A stretch of 64,000 nucleotides of DNA from Tissierellales bacterium (GTDB lineage Bacteria; Bacillota; Clostridia; Tissierellales; VENL01): positions 62,001-126,000 of the forward strand of contig JANQLB010000118.1 of NCBI GenBank assembly GCA_028280805.1, given 5' to 3'. Of this stretch, positions 34,012 to 43,643 are shown piece after piece; the stretch's first letter is position 1; each line of letters opens with the position of its first letter. The position numbers were made by a program, and so were the translations under genes. The notes below the pieces were generated by a model that saw only the letters and a list, made by a program, of their open reading frames with translations, was not told the DNA's origin and did not search any database.

Positions 34012-34602
34012 TTAGACGATTGAATTATTATTTTGTTCCATCTCCCTTAATATAATATGTTTTAGACTATTTCTAGCTCTACTAATCCGTGATTTTACAG
34101 TTCCTAAAGAACAATCCAAAATATCTGAAATTTCTTTATAACTAAATCCTTCAATATCTCTAAGGATGATTATTATTCTGTACTGATTATCTAACTTACC
34201 TATGGACTTATATATTAATTCTTTGGTCATTTTTTTATTAAACAACTCTTCTGTTGTATTTCCTTCGTCTTCAAACTGTCTCTTAATACTTCCTTCTTCT
34301 GTTTTTATAGGATTATCTATAGAATATACCTCATTTTTATTTTTTCTTAAGTAGTCTATACAAGTATTGCTAACAACTCTATATAACCATGTTGAAAAAG
34401 ATGATTGAAATTTAAAAGATTTTATAGATTTAAAAATCTTGATAAATGCTTCTTGAGAAATATCCATAGCATCATCAGGATTTTTCAAAATCCTTAAAGC
34501 TATATTGTAAGCTCTTTTTTGATGTGATTCAATGAGTTCTTCAAAAGCATCTATGTCCCCTTTAATACATTTTTTAATAAGTATTTTTTCAGTATCAACC
34601 AC
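34012..34602 (-). CDS. ECF RNA polymerase sigma factor (SigW-like)
   Basis: 196 residues with region 2 (NPDDAMDISQEAFIKIFKSI, FSTWLYRVVSNTCIDYLRK) and region 4 (YKEISDILDCSLGTVKSRIS), the ECF layout without region 3. It is followed 25 bases later by its zinc-finger anti-sigma gene. Likely directs a cell-envelope stress regulon. Confidence 0.95.
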   Translation of the reverse strand: MVDTEKILIKKCIKGDIDAFEELIESHQKRAYNIALRILKNPDDAMDISQEAFIKIFKSIKSFKFQSSFSTWLYRVVSNTCIDYLRKNKNEVYSIDNPIKTEEGSIKRQFEDEGNTTEELFNKKMTKELIYKSIGKLDNQYRIIIILRDIEGFSYKEISDILDCSLGTVKSRISRARNSLKHIILREMEQNNNSIV

Positions 34603-34726
34603 TTTATATCCACCCCTTTCCTTAAATCTATTTTAGAAAATAGCTATAACCTAATTTTAGACGATAAAATCATCAATTTTGTTCCAAATATTAATATTTT
34701 TTTATATTTATCTCTCTTAAATGAAA

Positions 34727-34755
34727 TATAGCTTCCTACTTTATAGGAAGCTATA
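34727..34755 (-). terminator. Hairpin after the L,D-transpeptidase gene
   Basis: Perfect TATAGCTTCCTA / TAGGAAGCTATA stem, five-base loop. The T-run on the minus strand is short. Confidence 0.5.
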
Positions 34756-34797
34756 CAATTTATTATATCCTTTATTATTTTAATATTCCTCATATTT

Positions 34798-36264
34798 TTA
34801 AAAAATCCTTTTTTCTATATAAATTTTTGTGTCATAGGAATCTCTTTTCTTTACTTTGTATCCTTTCATTTTTAATACTTCCGATAATTTAACATAATAC
34901 TTACCGGAACGATTAAAAGTTTTTAATCTACCAATAGCTAAAACATGTTCATGAACTATGTCTAAATCATTAATTAATAATTCTGTTGAAAAGATGCTTA
35001 AGGGTACTAAAATTTCATTATTTTCTCTTAATCCGTTAAAAATATTATCATTATATATTACAATCGGGTCACTATTTAGCTCTATGAATTTCCCGCCAGT
35101 ATGTAGATTAGTCTTTACACCTAATACGTTATTAACATTTTCTATGGATATATATGGTTCATCATTATGATACAATACCTTTAGTTCTCTACCCTGATAG
35201 ATAAACTTAATCTTTTCTTTAGTAATTTTCATGTCAATATTTAGAGGCTCTATTATATCATATAAAGGAATAATAGGATATTCTTTCAATGCAATGCCTT
35301 GACCTCTAATCAGACTTCCATTTAAGAGAATATAATTATCTAAATCATATTTTAATGACAAATCTACTTCATCAAAAGTATGACTACCTCCAAATACTCT
35401 CTCTAAATCCCTAATAGCTATGTAGTTCTTACCATCTTTAGACACTTGATGAATTTTATCTTCTCTAAATTCACAATACTCTTCTCCATATATACTATTC
35501 ATGCTTATATTAAAAAATCGTTCAAATTTGGTCTTATTTATATAGAAGCCTTGGTTATATTTTATAACGTCATTAGTTACATAGGTACCGTTAATAAAAT
35601 AAGCGTAACCATTTGAAATATAGGTTATTTCCTTTCTGGCTCTGTTTTTTAAATATGTTAAATCTTCTTTTGAAATACTTTCGTATAATCCAGCTTCTTT
35701 TAACTTGTTATCAATCTTTAAGCCTATGTCTGTCTCGTAATTATAATAATCTGGATACACTATCATAATTGGATTTTCTCCATCAACATCTTTTAGAATC
35801 TTTAGTAATTCGTATGTAACCTTTACAGGTACATTGTAGCTTACAGTGTTATACAATTCCTGAACGTCCATCTCAAACATTCTCACACATCCCGCAGAAG
35901 CAAATGTTCCAATGGAAGAAGGATTACTATTTCCATGTATTCCATAATGGGGTTTAAAACCTATCCATCTACTTCCTAAAGGATTATAAGGACTTCCTCC
36001 GGGTATATCAAGCTTTGCATAATACGGATCTATTACCTTATTAATGACCTTGTACTCGCCTATAGGAGTCTGAGTGGCGGACGTTCCAACCGCGACAGGA
36101 TATTCTTTTATAACTTCATTGTTTTCTGTTAAAAATAGTCTTCTTGATGGTATATCTATGATAATTTCTTTATCATTAGATAAATTGTCAGCAAAAACTA
36201 TACTGCAGTTTAAAGTAAAAATGATAGTTAATATACTGACAAGTATAACTTTAATTACTTTCAT
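34798..36264 (-). CDS. L,D-transpeptidase (YkuD) with copper-amine-oxidase-like repeats
   Basis: 488 residues. Signal peptide (1-27, ending IVFADNL), then a YkuD catalytic domain (about 35-150) with HYGIHGNSNPSSIGTFASAG followed by CVRM, the active-site HxnnSxGC motif. The C-terminal 200 residues carry repeats of the copper-amine-oxidase N-terminal type (stalk-like, without enzymatic role). Makes 3-3 peptidoglycan cross-links or anchors proteins. ATG at 36262-36264 has GGGAGGACT upstream. Confidence 0.9.
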   Translation of the reverse strand: MKVIKVILVSILTIIFTLNCSIVFADNLSNDKEIIIDIPSRRLFLTENNEVIKEYPVAVGTSATQTPIGEYKVINKVIDPYYAKLDIPGGSPYNPLGSRWIGFKPHYGIHGNSNPSSIGTFASAGCVRMFEMDVQELYNTVSYNVPVKVTYELLKILKDVDGENPIMIVYPDYYNYETDIGLKIDNKLKEAGLYESISKEDLTYLKNRARKEITYISNGYAYFINGTYVTNDVIKYNQGFYINKTKFERFFNISMNSIYGEEYCEFREDKIHQVSKDGKNYIAIRDLERVFGGSHTFDEVDLSLKYDLDNYILLNGSLIRGQGIALKEYPIIPLYDIIEPLNIDMKITKEKIKFIYQGRELKVLYHNDEPYISIENVNNVLGVKTNLHTGGKFIELNSDPIVIYNDNIFNGLRENNEILVPLSIFSTELLINDLDIVHEHVLAIGRLKTFNRSGKYYVKLSEVLKMKGYKVKKRDSYDTKIYIEKRIF

Positions 36265-36427
36265 TCCAGTCCTCCCTTTAGATAGCATATATTTTAGCTA
36301 TGTCTATATATAATCTATTTGCAAGAGAACTAATTTATTCAAATTTTTACAAACTTGAATAAGCTGAAAATGTTAATTTTTTGTTGTAAATTCAATAATC
36401 CAAAAGGATATTTTTGTAAATTTCTTA

Positions 36428-36456
36428 TTGATTTTTTGTTGAATTTATGGTAAAAT
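36428..36456 (+). promoter_or_regulatory. Promoter of tRNA-Leu(CAA)
   Basis: TTGATT (36428-36433), 17 bases, TAAAAT (36451-36456); transcription would start about 20 bases before the tRNA. Confidence 0.6.
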
Positions 36457-36481
36457 GGTTTTTAACTAATAAAACAATATT

Positions 36482-36568
36482 GTCGGTGTGTTGGAACTGG
36501 CAGACGAGACGGATTCAAAATCCGTTGTCCGTTAGGGCGTGTGGGTTCGAGTCCCACCACCGGCACCA
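36482..36568 (+). tRNA. tRNA-Leu (anticodon CAA)
   Basis: Class II tRNA: acceptor GTCGGTG / CACCGGC with one G-U pair, D-loop TTGGAACTGGCAGACGA, anticodon stem ACGGA / TCCGT with loop TTCAAAA, long variable arm, T-arm GGGTTCGAGTCCC and encoded CCA. Reads UUG. The mobile element begins about 170 bases downstream, so the tRNA itself is not split. Confidence 0.95.
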
Positions 36569-36580
36569 TAAAAAGAGAGT

Positions 36581-36614
36581 AACTTTGATACAATCGTATC
36601 AAAGTTATTTTTTT
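36581..36614 (+). terminator. Terminator of tRNA-Leu(CAA)
   Basis: AACTTTGATAC / GTATCAAAGTT, four-base loop, then ATTTTTTTG. Perfect 11-bp stem. Confidence 0.9.
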
Positions 36615-36675
36615 GCCCTAAAGTGGCAAAATGGCTTGAAATTAGGAGATTTAAGAGATGTTTGATATAAAAATT

Positions 36676-36719
36676 AGGCTCTTAGGAAGTGAGAAAATCA
36701 CATCTTCAGAGCCTTTTTT
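36676..36719 (+). terminator. Second strong hairpin terminator before the element
   Basis: AGGCTCT / AGAGCCT outer stem with an inner GAAGTGA / TCACaTCTTC stem, then TTTTTT. No gene is evident between 36615 and 36675, so it may end an unannotated small RNA or be a backup for the tRNA. Confidence 0.75.
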
Positions 36720-36737
36720 GTTTTAAGGGATTACACC

Positions 36738-36767
36738 TTTTAATTAAAGGTAGTAGGTATGTGCATT
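36738..36767 (+). other. Possible left attachment-like site of the mobile element
   Basis: TTTTAATTA, two bases, GGTAG and, after a short variable gap, TGTGCATTT closely match the sequence at 49016-49049 to the right of the recombinases (GGTAGtAgGtaTGTGCATTT against GGTAGcAaGgggTGTGCATTT, one gap). The two flank the higher-GC block, which suits att sites, though the similarity is short. Confidence 0.4.
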
Positions 36768-36925
36768 TTTGGGGTGTGAGTAATTAGGAATAATTAAATT
36801 GTGAACATAGCTTTCGTGCTAATTTCTTATATAACACTATTAACTTTATACTTTATGTTTGCGAGTTGACTATATATAAATTTTGTGATACAATTATGAT
36901 ACAACTAATGTTTAGGAGAAAACAC

Positions 36926-37579
36926 ATGATAAAAGTTTTAATTATTGAAGATCATATTGCAGTTTCCGATTTAATAAAGATTAATCTCAGCCGATTGGGA
37001 TATGAATGTATAACAGCGGATAATGGAAAAATAGCTGCGGACTTATTGGAAGATAATATTTACGATTTGATTTTGCTTGACATCATGTTACCGGAAATAG
37101 ACGGGTATGAACTTATGGAATATATTGCACCAATGGACATTCCCGTTATTTTTATAACCGCAAAGGGCAACTTGAAAGACAAGGTAAAAGGCTTACATTT
37201 AGGTGCAGATGATTATATCGTAAAGCCATTTGAGATAGAAGAACTGATTGCAAGGGTTGAATCGGTATTGAGACGTGTGGGAAAAGGCAAAACAAGATTT
37301 CAAATAGATGATGTGGAAATTGACACCATTACACGAACCGTAAAAAAAGACGGTAAGAATATAACGCTTACCGTAAAGGAATTTGACCTTTTAATCGTAC
37401 TGATACAAAATAAGAACATTGTGCTATATCGTGAAAGGCTTTATGAAAAAGTATGGCGGGAAGATTGGAACGGAGATACAAGAACGATTGATTTGCACAT
37501 ACAAAGGCTACGAAAAAAACTTGATTGGTCTGATAAAATAAAGACTGTTTTTAAATTAGGGTATCGTTTGGAGGTATAA
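36926..37579 (+). CDS. OmpR-family response regulator
   Basis: 217 residues. Receiver domain with acidic pocket E8-D9, phospho-acceptor D52 (LLDIMLPEIDG), Thr in FITAKG and Lys in DDYIVKPF, followed by a winged-helix DNA-binding domain (LTVKEFDLLIVLIQNKNIVL, TRTIDLHIQRLRKKL). ATG at 36926 has AGGAG seven bases upstream. Pairs with the kinase gene two bases downstream; probably regulates the ABC importer that follows. Confidence 0.93.
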   Translation: MIKVLIIEDHIAVSDLIKINLSRLGYECITADNGKIAADLLEDNIYDLILLDIMLPEIDGYELMEYIAPMDIPVIFITAKGNLKDKVKGLHLGADDYIVKPFEIEELIARVESVLRRVGKGKTRFQIDDVEIDTITRTVKKDGKNITLTVKEFDLLIVLIQNKNIVLYRERLYEKVWREDWNGDTRTIDLHIQRLRKKLDWSDKIKTVFKLGYRLEV

Positions 37580-37581
37580 AA

Positions 37582-38940
37582 TTGAAGCTATCATTAAAGT
37601 TGTTGATTTTAATATCCATTGTCATTACCCTGCTTTTCAGTATAGGCAGTAACATTATTATACATAGGAGTTTCGATTTTGCTTTAGAGCAAATTATAAT
37701 GAAATATCAGCGTGAACATATAAATTTTCGGATATTTTTTGAAACCCTAAATAATTATAATGTGCAAATTGAAAGCGATGCAGATGAATCACCTGTGTTG
37801 AACAGTGGTGAAGTTATCGGCTCTATCATTACATTTGGGGTTTACCAACAAAACTCTGAAGAAATATTTTCATCATTAGAGGCTGATGATGAAATTTTAT
37901 TTATCAACCAACTTATAGCAAAAAAAGAGGGATACCTTATTAAAAATAATAACACTCGCAGCCTTTTAGGTATCGTAACGCAAGCACACTTAAATGGTGA
38001 AGATGTATATATAATAACGGTGAATGATATAAGTGAAATTTATGTTGAAAGAACGGAACAATATCAGCAGATGATTTTAATTACACTTATGCTTATTGCC
38101 GTTACTATTATATCGGTATCAATAATACTTAGGAAAATAACAGCACCTCTGAATGTGTTGACAACTGCAAGCCAAGAAATCGCAGGGGGAGCATACAACA
38201 AGCGGACAGAAATAAACTCTAAAGATGAAATCGGTATACTATCCGACAATTTTGATAAAATGGCACAAGCGGTAGAGGAAAAAATACAATCATTGGAGCA
38301 AGAAATCTGTGCAAGGGAGGATTTTGTTTCCAACTTCTCGCATGAACTGAAAACCCCTATGACATCAATCATGGGATATGCCGATATGCTCAGAAGCTAT
38401 GAAAGCGATCCGGAAACGCAAATAAAAGCGGCAAACTATATCTATGAAGAGAGCAAGCAACTAAACATTTTATCGTTGAAGCTCATGGAGTTAATGTCTT
38501 TATCGGAGGGACACATTGAACAAATCTCAGTAGATGCACAAAGTTTAAAAATAAATACCTCCGACGACATTGTAAAACAACAATTTGAATCTGCTACCAT
38601 TATAGCCGACAAATTGCTGATACAAAAGGTGCTTTCCAATCTCATAAACAATTCTAAAAATGCGGGCGCAAATGAAATAGCTGTAAGTGGTGAAATAAAA
38701 GACGGCAACTACATTATTTCCGTTACTGATAATGGATGCGGAATATCAGAAGAGGAAATACAGAAAATAACACAGCCTTTTTATCAAACAGATAAGGTGC
38801 GTTCCAAGAAAAGTAGTGGCTTTGGATTAGGGCTTGCACTGTGCGAGAAGATTTTATTCGCACATGGTACAAAACTCAAAATAGAGAGCATTCCTAACAG
38901 ATATACTTGTATGAAATTTGAATTGAAACTTAATATATAA
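37582..38940 (+). CDS. Sensor histidine kinase
   Basis: 452 residues, TTG start. Two membrane helices (about 5-28 and 158-180) bracket an extracellular sensor of about 130 residues; then HAMP (ITAPLNVLTTASQEIAGG), HisKA with the phospho-acceptor His in NFSHELKTPMTS (near 253), and HATPase (NLINNSKNAGA, DNGCGIS, GFGLGLALC). Cognate of the upstream regulator. Codon use and GC are higher than in the flanking chromosome, marking it as part of the transferred segment. Confidence 0.92.
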   Translation: MKLSLKLLILISIVITLLFSIGSNIIIHRSFDFALEQIIMKYQREHINFRIFFETLNNYNVQIESDADESPVLNSGEVIGSIITFGVYQQNSEEIFSSLEADDEILFINQLIAKKEGYLIKNNNTRSLLGIVTQAHLNGEDVYIITVNDISEIYVERTEQYQQMILITLMLIAVTIISVSIILRKITAPLNVLTTASQEIAGGAYNKRTEINSKDEIGILSDNFDKMAQAVEEKIQSLEQEICAREDFVSNFSHELKTPMTSIMGYADMLRSYESDPETQIKAANYIYEESKQLNILSLKLMELMSLSEGHIEQISVDAQSLKINTSDDIVKQQFESATIIADKLLIQKVLSNLINNSKNAGANEIAVSGEIKDGNYIISVTDNGCGISEEEIQKITQPFYQTDKVRSKKSSGFGLGLALCEKILFAHGTKLKIESIPNRYTCMKFELKLNI

Positions 38941-39051
38941 TAATTTCTCAAAATCGGCATTTATGATACAACTTTGAAACAAGTGGTTGCTATACTTGAT
39001 AGGGTATGGTAGACACTTGTTTTTTTAATGAAATAACTTAGGAGTATTTTT

Positions 39052-40158
39052 ATGGCGATTTTAACATTCAACAATGTATCAAAAGTATATGATAACGGCT
39101 TTCATGCTGTAGATAATTTTAATCTGTCGGTACAGGACGGTGAGTTTATCGTAATTGTGGGATCATCGGGGTGCGGAAAGACAACTCTGCTCAGATTGAT
39201 TGCTGGATTTGAAACGATTACAGACGGTGAAATCTACATCAGAGATAAACTTGCAAACAACATACAAGCAAAAGAACGAGATATAGCAATGATATTTCAA
39301 AGTCATGCACTGTTTCCGCATTTGAGTGTTTATGAAAATATAAGTTTTCCCCTCAAAATCAAAAAAGCGGATAAAACTAAAATCAAAGAAAAGGTTACTG
39401 CGGTATCCAAACTACTCAAAATCAGCAGTCACCTTGATAAAAAACCTAATTCTTTATCCGGTGGCGAAAGACAACATGTAGCACTCTGCAGAGCCATTGT
39501 AAGAGAGCCAAAGATTTTTCTTATGGATGAACCGCTTTCAAGTTTAGATGCTACCCTCAGAACGCAAATGCGTATGGAAATAAAGAAGTTGCACTTGAAC
39601 TTAGGCACAACATTTATCTATGTTACGCACGACCAAACCGAAGCCATAACAATGGGCGATAGAATTGTGGTTATGAAAGACGGCAAGATTCAACAAGTAG
39701 GAACACCCGAAGAAATTTATGAGAAACCGAATAATATATTCATTGCAAAGTTTATAGGAAACCATGCAATGAATATCTTTAATGGAAGTATATTATCTGA
39801 GGGCGAAACTTTGTATTTTAAAACTGATGATGAAATCATATCATACTTCAATTTATCAGCAGAGGTACAAAATATCTTGAAAAGCGGAAACTATATAGGC
39901 AAAAAAGTCCAATTAGGAGTAAGATCCGAAAAAATATCACTGGGTAATAATTTGAACAGTACATATACAGCCTATATCACAATGATAGAAAAGATAGGCT
40001 CTGACAGATATGTTTATTTTTCCGCTTTCAATGCAAGCTACTGTGCCAAACTGAGCAATGATACAAGCAATTACAAAATAGGCGATACCGTTACATTTGC
40101 AATCAGCGAAGATGACATCTATTTATTTGATGCCGAAACAGAGAATACAATAATTTAA
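39052..40158 (+). CDS. ABC importer ATPase (MalK/UgpC/PotA type)
   Basis: 368 residues. Walker A GSSGCGKTT near residue 38, Q-loop FQSHALFPHLSVYENI, signature LSGGERQHVALCRAI, Walker B IFLMDEPLSSLDATLR, switch VTHDQTEA, and a C-terminal regulatory (TOBE) domain with VQLGVRSEKISLGN. Energises the importer formed with the binding protein and fused permease downstream; the genes are separated by two and five bases. Confidence 0.93.
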   Translation: MAILTFNNVSKVYDNGFHAVDNFNLSVQDGEFIVIVGSSGCGKTTLLRLIAGFETITDGEIYIRDKLANNIQAKERDIAMIFQSHALFPHLSVYENISFPLKIKKADKTKIKEKVTAVSKLLKISSHLDKKPNSLSGGERQHVALCRAIVREPKIFLMDEPLSSLDATLRTQMRMEIKKLHLNLGTTFIYVTHDQTEAITMGDRIVVMKDGKIQQVGTPEEIYEKPNNIFIAKFIGNHAMNIFNGSILSEGETLYFKTDDEIISYFNLSAEVQNILKSGNYIGKKVQLGVRSEKISLGNNLNSTYTAYITMIEKIGSDRYVYFSAFNASYCAKLSNDTSNYKIGDTVTFAISEDDIYLFDAETENTII

Positions 40159-40172
40159 TTATGAGGTGGAAT

Positions 40173-41573
40173 ATGAAAATAAAAAGAACTTGTGTGATTA
40201 TATTAGTTTTTATAACGCTTTTTACCCTATGTAGCTGTACTTCACCGCAAGATGAGGTGCAAGATAACAACAGAAACAATGGTGAGTTAAGCGGTACATT
40301 AAGAGTTACAACATATTTTGGAGGGTATATCAGTATCCTTGCAGATGAATTTATGGATTTACACCCCAATGTTAAAATTGAGATTGTTGCCTCGCCCGCA
40401 GATGAATATGAAACATTAGCTGATTACGCAAACAGAATTGCTGTGGAAATCATGAGTGGTGAGTCTTATGACTTAGTGGATTTAGGTGGTTTAGATTTAG
40501 AACGCTATGCGAAAAATGGCATACTATATGATTTATACTCTCTAATGGACAGTGATCTGAGTTTTAATAAAGATGATTACTATGTAAATGTATTTGAGGC
40601 AATGGAATATGAAAATGACTTATATGCACTGCCATTTGCATTTTACTATGACCTTGTAAATTTAAGCAAGCCCTTGGCTCAGTCTATAGAACTTGATTAT
40701 GAGAACCTTGATAGCATTAACTATATACGAATGCTTGAAATTTATGAAAATGCTAAAAAAGTACACGCAAACTCCGAAAACTTCTTTTTAATGCCCGGTG
40801 CTGTAAAGGAAATCTTCTTTGAAACGGAAGTAGTAGATTATTATGATGTAGAAAAAGGCACAGTAAATATAAACAGCGATGAATTTATAGAATTTCTAAA
40901 CCTTACCAATACCATACCCACACCATATTCACCGGATAACCCCGGTGCATGGCAAATGACAAGGGTGTCCTATGGTGATGATGATTTTTTGAAATCAGAT
41001 TTTATGTTTACGAAATACCAATCAAATGCGATAGATTTATATAATATAATGATTGATTATGATAATATGTCACCCACTCCTATTCCGTTACACACCTCCG
41101 CAGGGAACGCACCGTTTAGAACGCACCAAGCGGCTTATGGTATACTCACAAATAGCGAAAGCAAAGAACTCGCATGGGAGTTTTTAAAATATTGCATATC
41201 GGAAAAGCCGATCCCCGAATTTGAAAGCGAGGAAGAACAGTACATCTATTTTATGATGTATGAAGGTTGGATGCCTATTAACATTCAAAACTTCTACGAG
41301 TATTTTCGATTTAACTTTGAAAGAGAAATCGACATTATGAGAACAAATGAAATGGATATAGAATGGAAATCGGAGAACTCAAATGAACTGATAGATGAAA
41401 CGCTTGATACAATTCACGGTTTTAACGGGAGCGTAAATCTATATACCTCAAACTTTGAATTGCATGAGCTTGTACGAACAGACTTAGAAACTTTCTATTA
41501 TTTTGATTTGGCAACAGCGAAAGAAGTTGCGGACATTATTCACAATAAAGTGTTTACCTATATTATGGAATAA
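40173..41573 (+). CDS. Extracellular solute-binding lipoprotein (family 1)
   Basis: 466 residues. Lipoprotein signal with lipobox LCSC (Cys about 23). The fold is that of carbohydrate binding proteins of CUT1 importers: LRVTTYFGGYISILADEFMD, HPNVKIEIV, MSGESYDLVDLG. ATG at 40173 chosen because GAGGTGG lies just upstream; the track-independent upstream ATG at 40161 is inside that site. Sugar identity cannot be read from the sequence. Confidence 0.88.
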   Translation: MKIKRTCVIILVFITLFTLCSCTSPQDEVQDNNRNNGELSGTLRVTTYFGGYISILADEFMDLHPNVKIEIVASPADEYETLADYANRIAVEIMSGESYDLVDLGGLDLERYAKNGILYDLYSLMDSDLSFNKDDYYVNVFEAMEYENDLYALPFAFYYDLVNLSKPLAQSIELDYENLDSINYIRMLEIYENAKKVHANSENFFLMPGAVKEIFFETEVVDYYDVEKGTVNINSDEFIEFLNLTNTIPTPYSPDNPGAWQMTRVSYGDDDFLKSDFMFTKYQSNAIDLYNIMIDYDNMSPTPIPLHTSAGNAPFRTHQAAYGILTNSESKELAWEFLKYCISEKPIPEFESEEEQYIYFMMYEGWMPINIQNFYEYFRFNFEREIDIMRTNEMDIEWKSENSNELIDETLDTIHGFNGSVNLYTSNFELHELVRTDLETFYYFDLATAKEVADIIHNKVFTYIME

Positions 41574-41578
41574 GGCAG

Positions 41579-43321
41579 GTGATTAAGATTAAAAAAGAAA
41601 AGTTTTCGCTTTTATTATTTGCGGTACCGAGTTTAGTGGGAGTTTTCCTCTTTTACATAGCACCGTTTGTATTATCGTCATATTACGCTGTTACGGATCA
41701 CGCAAGGGATTTTGTGGGTTTAGATAATTTCATAGACACCGCCCAAAATCCTATGTTCTTGCGAGGTATTGAGAATCAACTGACCTTTATAGGGATTGCT
41801 ATACCTCTGACAATGTGTATAGCTTTAGCACTTGCCTTTTTTATACGAAAAACAGGCAAATTCAAAAACCTTTTTATGCTTGTGATTTTTATTCCGTTTC
41901 TTATCCCATCGGGAACTTGTGTATGGTTTTGGAAGTGTATATTTGATGTAAACGGAATTTTCAACAAAACAATGCACCTATTAGGTTTTGAAATAGCAAA
42001 CCTATACAACACTGAATTTACCATGATAATAGCCGTACTTATCTTCCTGTGGAAAAACGTGGGTATTACAGCCATACTGCTTTATGTGGGGCTTAATATG
42101 ATACCCAAAGAATATTACGAACTTGCCGACACAGAAGGAACTACACGCTTTCAAAAATTTCACAAGATAACACTTGTATACCTTTTCCCTACGTTATTTA
42201 TCGGAGTGGCACTTTTGATCATAAATTCTTTTAAGATTTTCAAAGAGGTGTATTTACTTTTCGGCAATTATCCGGACGAGAGCATTTATTTACTTGGGCA
42301 TTATATGAACAATCAATTTATGAGTATGAATTTGCAAAAACTCACATCGGCATCTTTTCTTATGTTTTTTGTAATTGCACCTTTGATTTATTTTATGTTC
42401 CGCAAACAGAACCGTTATTCCGGTTTATACAGCAGTGCGAATTTCAATATTGACAGCACACTAAAGCAAAACAGCAAAACAAAATATGTGATACTCGGAT
42501 TCGGTGCAATCATTGGCTTTATCTTTCTCATCCCTACCATATTTACCGTGTCCAATTCCTTTATGAGCAGTTTTGAGATAGTAAACAGATATACGACAGA
42601 TGTTACGGCACATAACATAGCGGACTTATCATACAACACCATGCACTTTATGCGTATCGGCATTATTCCCGATGATTTTACTCTATCCGGATATTTTAGT
42701 TTCTTTGCAGATACCGATTATATGCGAATGTATCTAAACTCAATCATCATAGTCGTGCCGATATTGATAGGACAGCTTATCATATCGCCTATGACCGCAT
42801 ACGCATTTGAGCAAAGCAAAGCGAAGTACAAAGAAGTATTGTTTTTCATCTATGTTCTAATTATGCTCATGCCAATGCAAGTGCTTTTAGTTCCGAATTA
42901 TTTAGCACTTGATACACTCGGATTGCTTGACAGCTATATGGCAATTATCCTCCCCGCAATTTTTAACCCCATAGGAGTATTCGTTGTAAGGATAGGGTTA
43001 AAGGGATTTCCAAAGGAGTGTATAGAAGCCGCACAAAATTGCGGAGCAAGCCATTTCAAAATATTTAAAAGCATCGTCTTACCTAATATCAAAGCACCTA
43101 TTTTAGTTATGGTATTATTGTTGTTTTCGGAATATTGGAATGTAATCGACCAAGCAATTATCTTTAACCAAAGACCCCTTTCCGAACCTTTGTCCTTGTA
43201 CTTATCACAAATAGCGACCGAAAATTTAGGATTGTTTTTTTCCGCTTCATGTTTGTATATAATACCAATTTTATTAATGTTTATCTTTCCATGGAAAAAA
43301 GCAGTAGGACATACTCTATAA
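41579..43321 (+). CDS. Fused ABC permease (MalF-like plus MalG-like)
   Basis: 580 residues, twice the usual length of one permease. The N-terminal half (about 1-280) has an EAA loop YYELADTEGTTRFQKFHKIT, the C-terminal half (about 300-580) a second EAA loop CIEAAQNCGASHFKIFKSIV; each half has about six helices. So both subunits of a CUT1 importer are fused in one chain. The GTG start lies directly after AAGGCAGG; spacing is short, so the true start could be a few codons on. Confidence 0.85.
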   Translation: MIKIKKEKFSLLLFAVPSLVGVFLFYIAPFVLSSYYAVTDHARDFVGLDNFIDTAQNPMFLRGIENQLTFIGIAIPLTMCIALALAFFIRKTGKFKNLFMLVIFIPFLIPSGTCVWFWKCIFDVNGIFNKTMHLLGFEIANLYNTEFTMIIAVLIFLWKNVGITAILLYVGLNMIPKEYYELADTEGTTRFQKFHKITLVYLFPTLFIGVALLIINSFKIFKEVYLLFGNYPDESIYLLGHYMNNQFMSMNLQKLTSASFLMFFVIAPLIYFMFRKQNRYSGLYSSANFNIDSTLKQNSKTKYVILGFGAIIGFIFLIPTIFTVSNSFMSSFEIVNRYTTDVTAHNIADLSYNTMHFMRIGIIPDDFTLSGYFSFFADTDYMRMYLNSIIIVVPILIGQLIISPMTAYAFEQSKAKYKEVLFFIYVLIMLMPMQVLLVPNYLALDTLGLLDSYMAIILPAIFNPIGVFVVRIGLKGFPKECIEAAQNCGASHFKIFKSIVLPNIKAPILVMVLLLFSEYWNVIDQAIIFNQRPLSEPLSLYLSQIATENLGLFFSASCLYIIPILLMFIFPWKKAVGHTL

Positions 43322-43363
43322 TAATGTGGATATTTTGAAATATTAAATAGCCGAAAGGCTTAT

Positions 43364-43387
43364 GGCGGCTATCAAAAGGTAGCCGCC
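43364..43387 (+). terminator. Terminator of the ABC importer operon
   Basis: Perfect GGCGGCTA / TAGCCGCC stem, eight-base loop, then TTTATCG. Confidence 0.75.
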
Positions 43388-43410
43388 TTTATCGTTTGGA
43401 GGAGATTATA

Positions 43411-43464
43411 ATGTTGTTAAAAATAAATATACAAAATAATTTTTATACCAAGTATCCTGCTTGA
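43411..43464 (+). CDS. Very short ORF with strong ribosome site
   Basis: 17 codons beginning MLLKINIQNNFYTKYPA, TGA at the end, GGAGGAG eight bases before the ATG. Probably a leader or the leftover 5' end of a deleted gene, since the next 55 bases hold a terminator and no further coding. Function unknown. Confidence 0.35.
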   Translation: MLLKINIQNNFYTKYPA

Positions 43465-43519
43465 CAGATATAATTTTCTGTTATTTTTTTGCTGTTCGCT
43501 TATAAAATTAAATAACTAT

Positions 43520-43557
43520 GCCCGATTGAGTGTTTTATATATTCAGTCGGGCATTTT
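43520..43557 (+). terminator. Terminator before the phage-like block
   Basis: GCCCGATTGA / TCAGTCGGGC (one G-T pair) with a 13-base loop, then ATTTTTG. Confidence 0.8.
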
Positions 43558-43591
43558 TGCGTTTAAAAACAAAATTTTTAGATGCCGCTCC

Positions 43592-43635
43592 CCTCCTTTT
43601 GGATTTGGAATCAATTTTCAAATTCAAATAGGAGG
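43592..43635 (+). promoter_or_regulatory. Leader hairpin that hides the ribosome site of the sigma-like gene
   Basis: CCTCCT (43592-43597) pairs with AGGAGG (43630-43635), and the stem continues with TTTGGATTTG / CAAATTCAAA. The ribosome site lies in the 3' arm. One of three such leaders in this block. Confidence 0.6.
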
Positions 43636-43643
43636 AAAACAAA

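Noticed and set aside
36482..36568. tRNA-Leu as integration site of the element
   Set aside because: No duplicate of the tRNA 3' end is seen at the right end near 49000, and large serine recombinases seldom use tRNA genes.
36447..36665. 72-codon ORF over tRNA-Leu(CAA)
   Set aside because: Overlaps the tRNA and its terminator; no coding signal.
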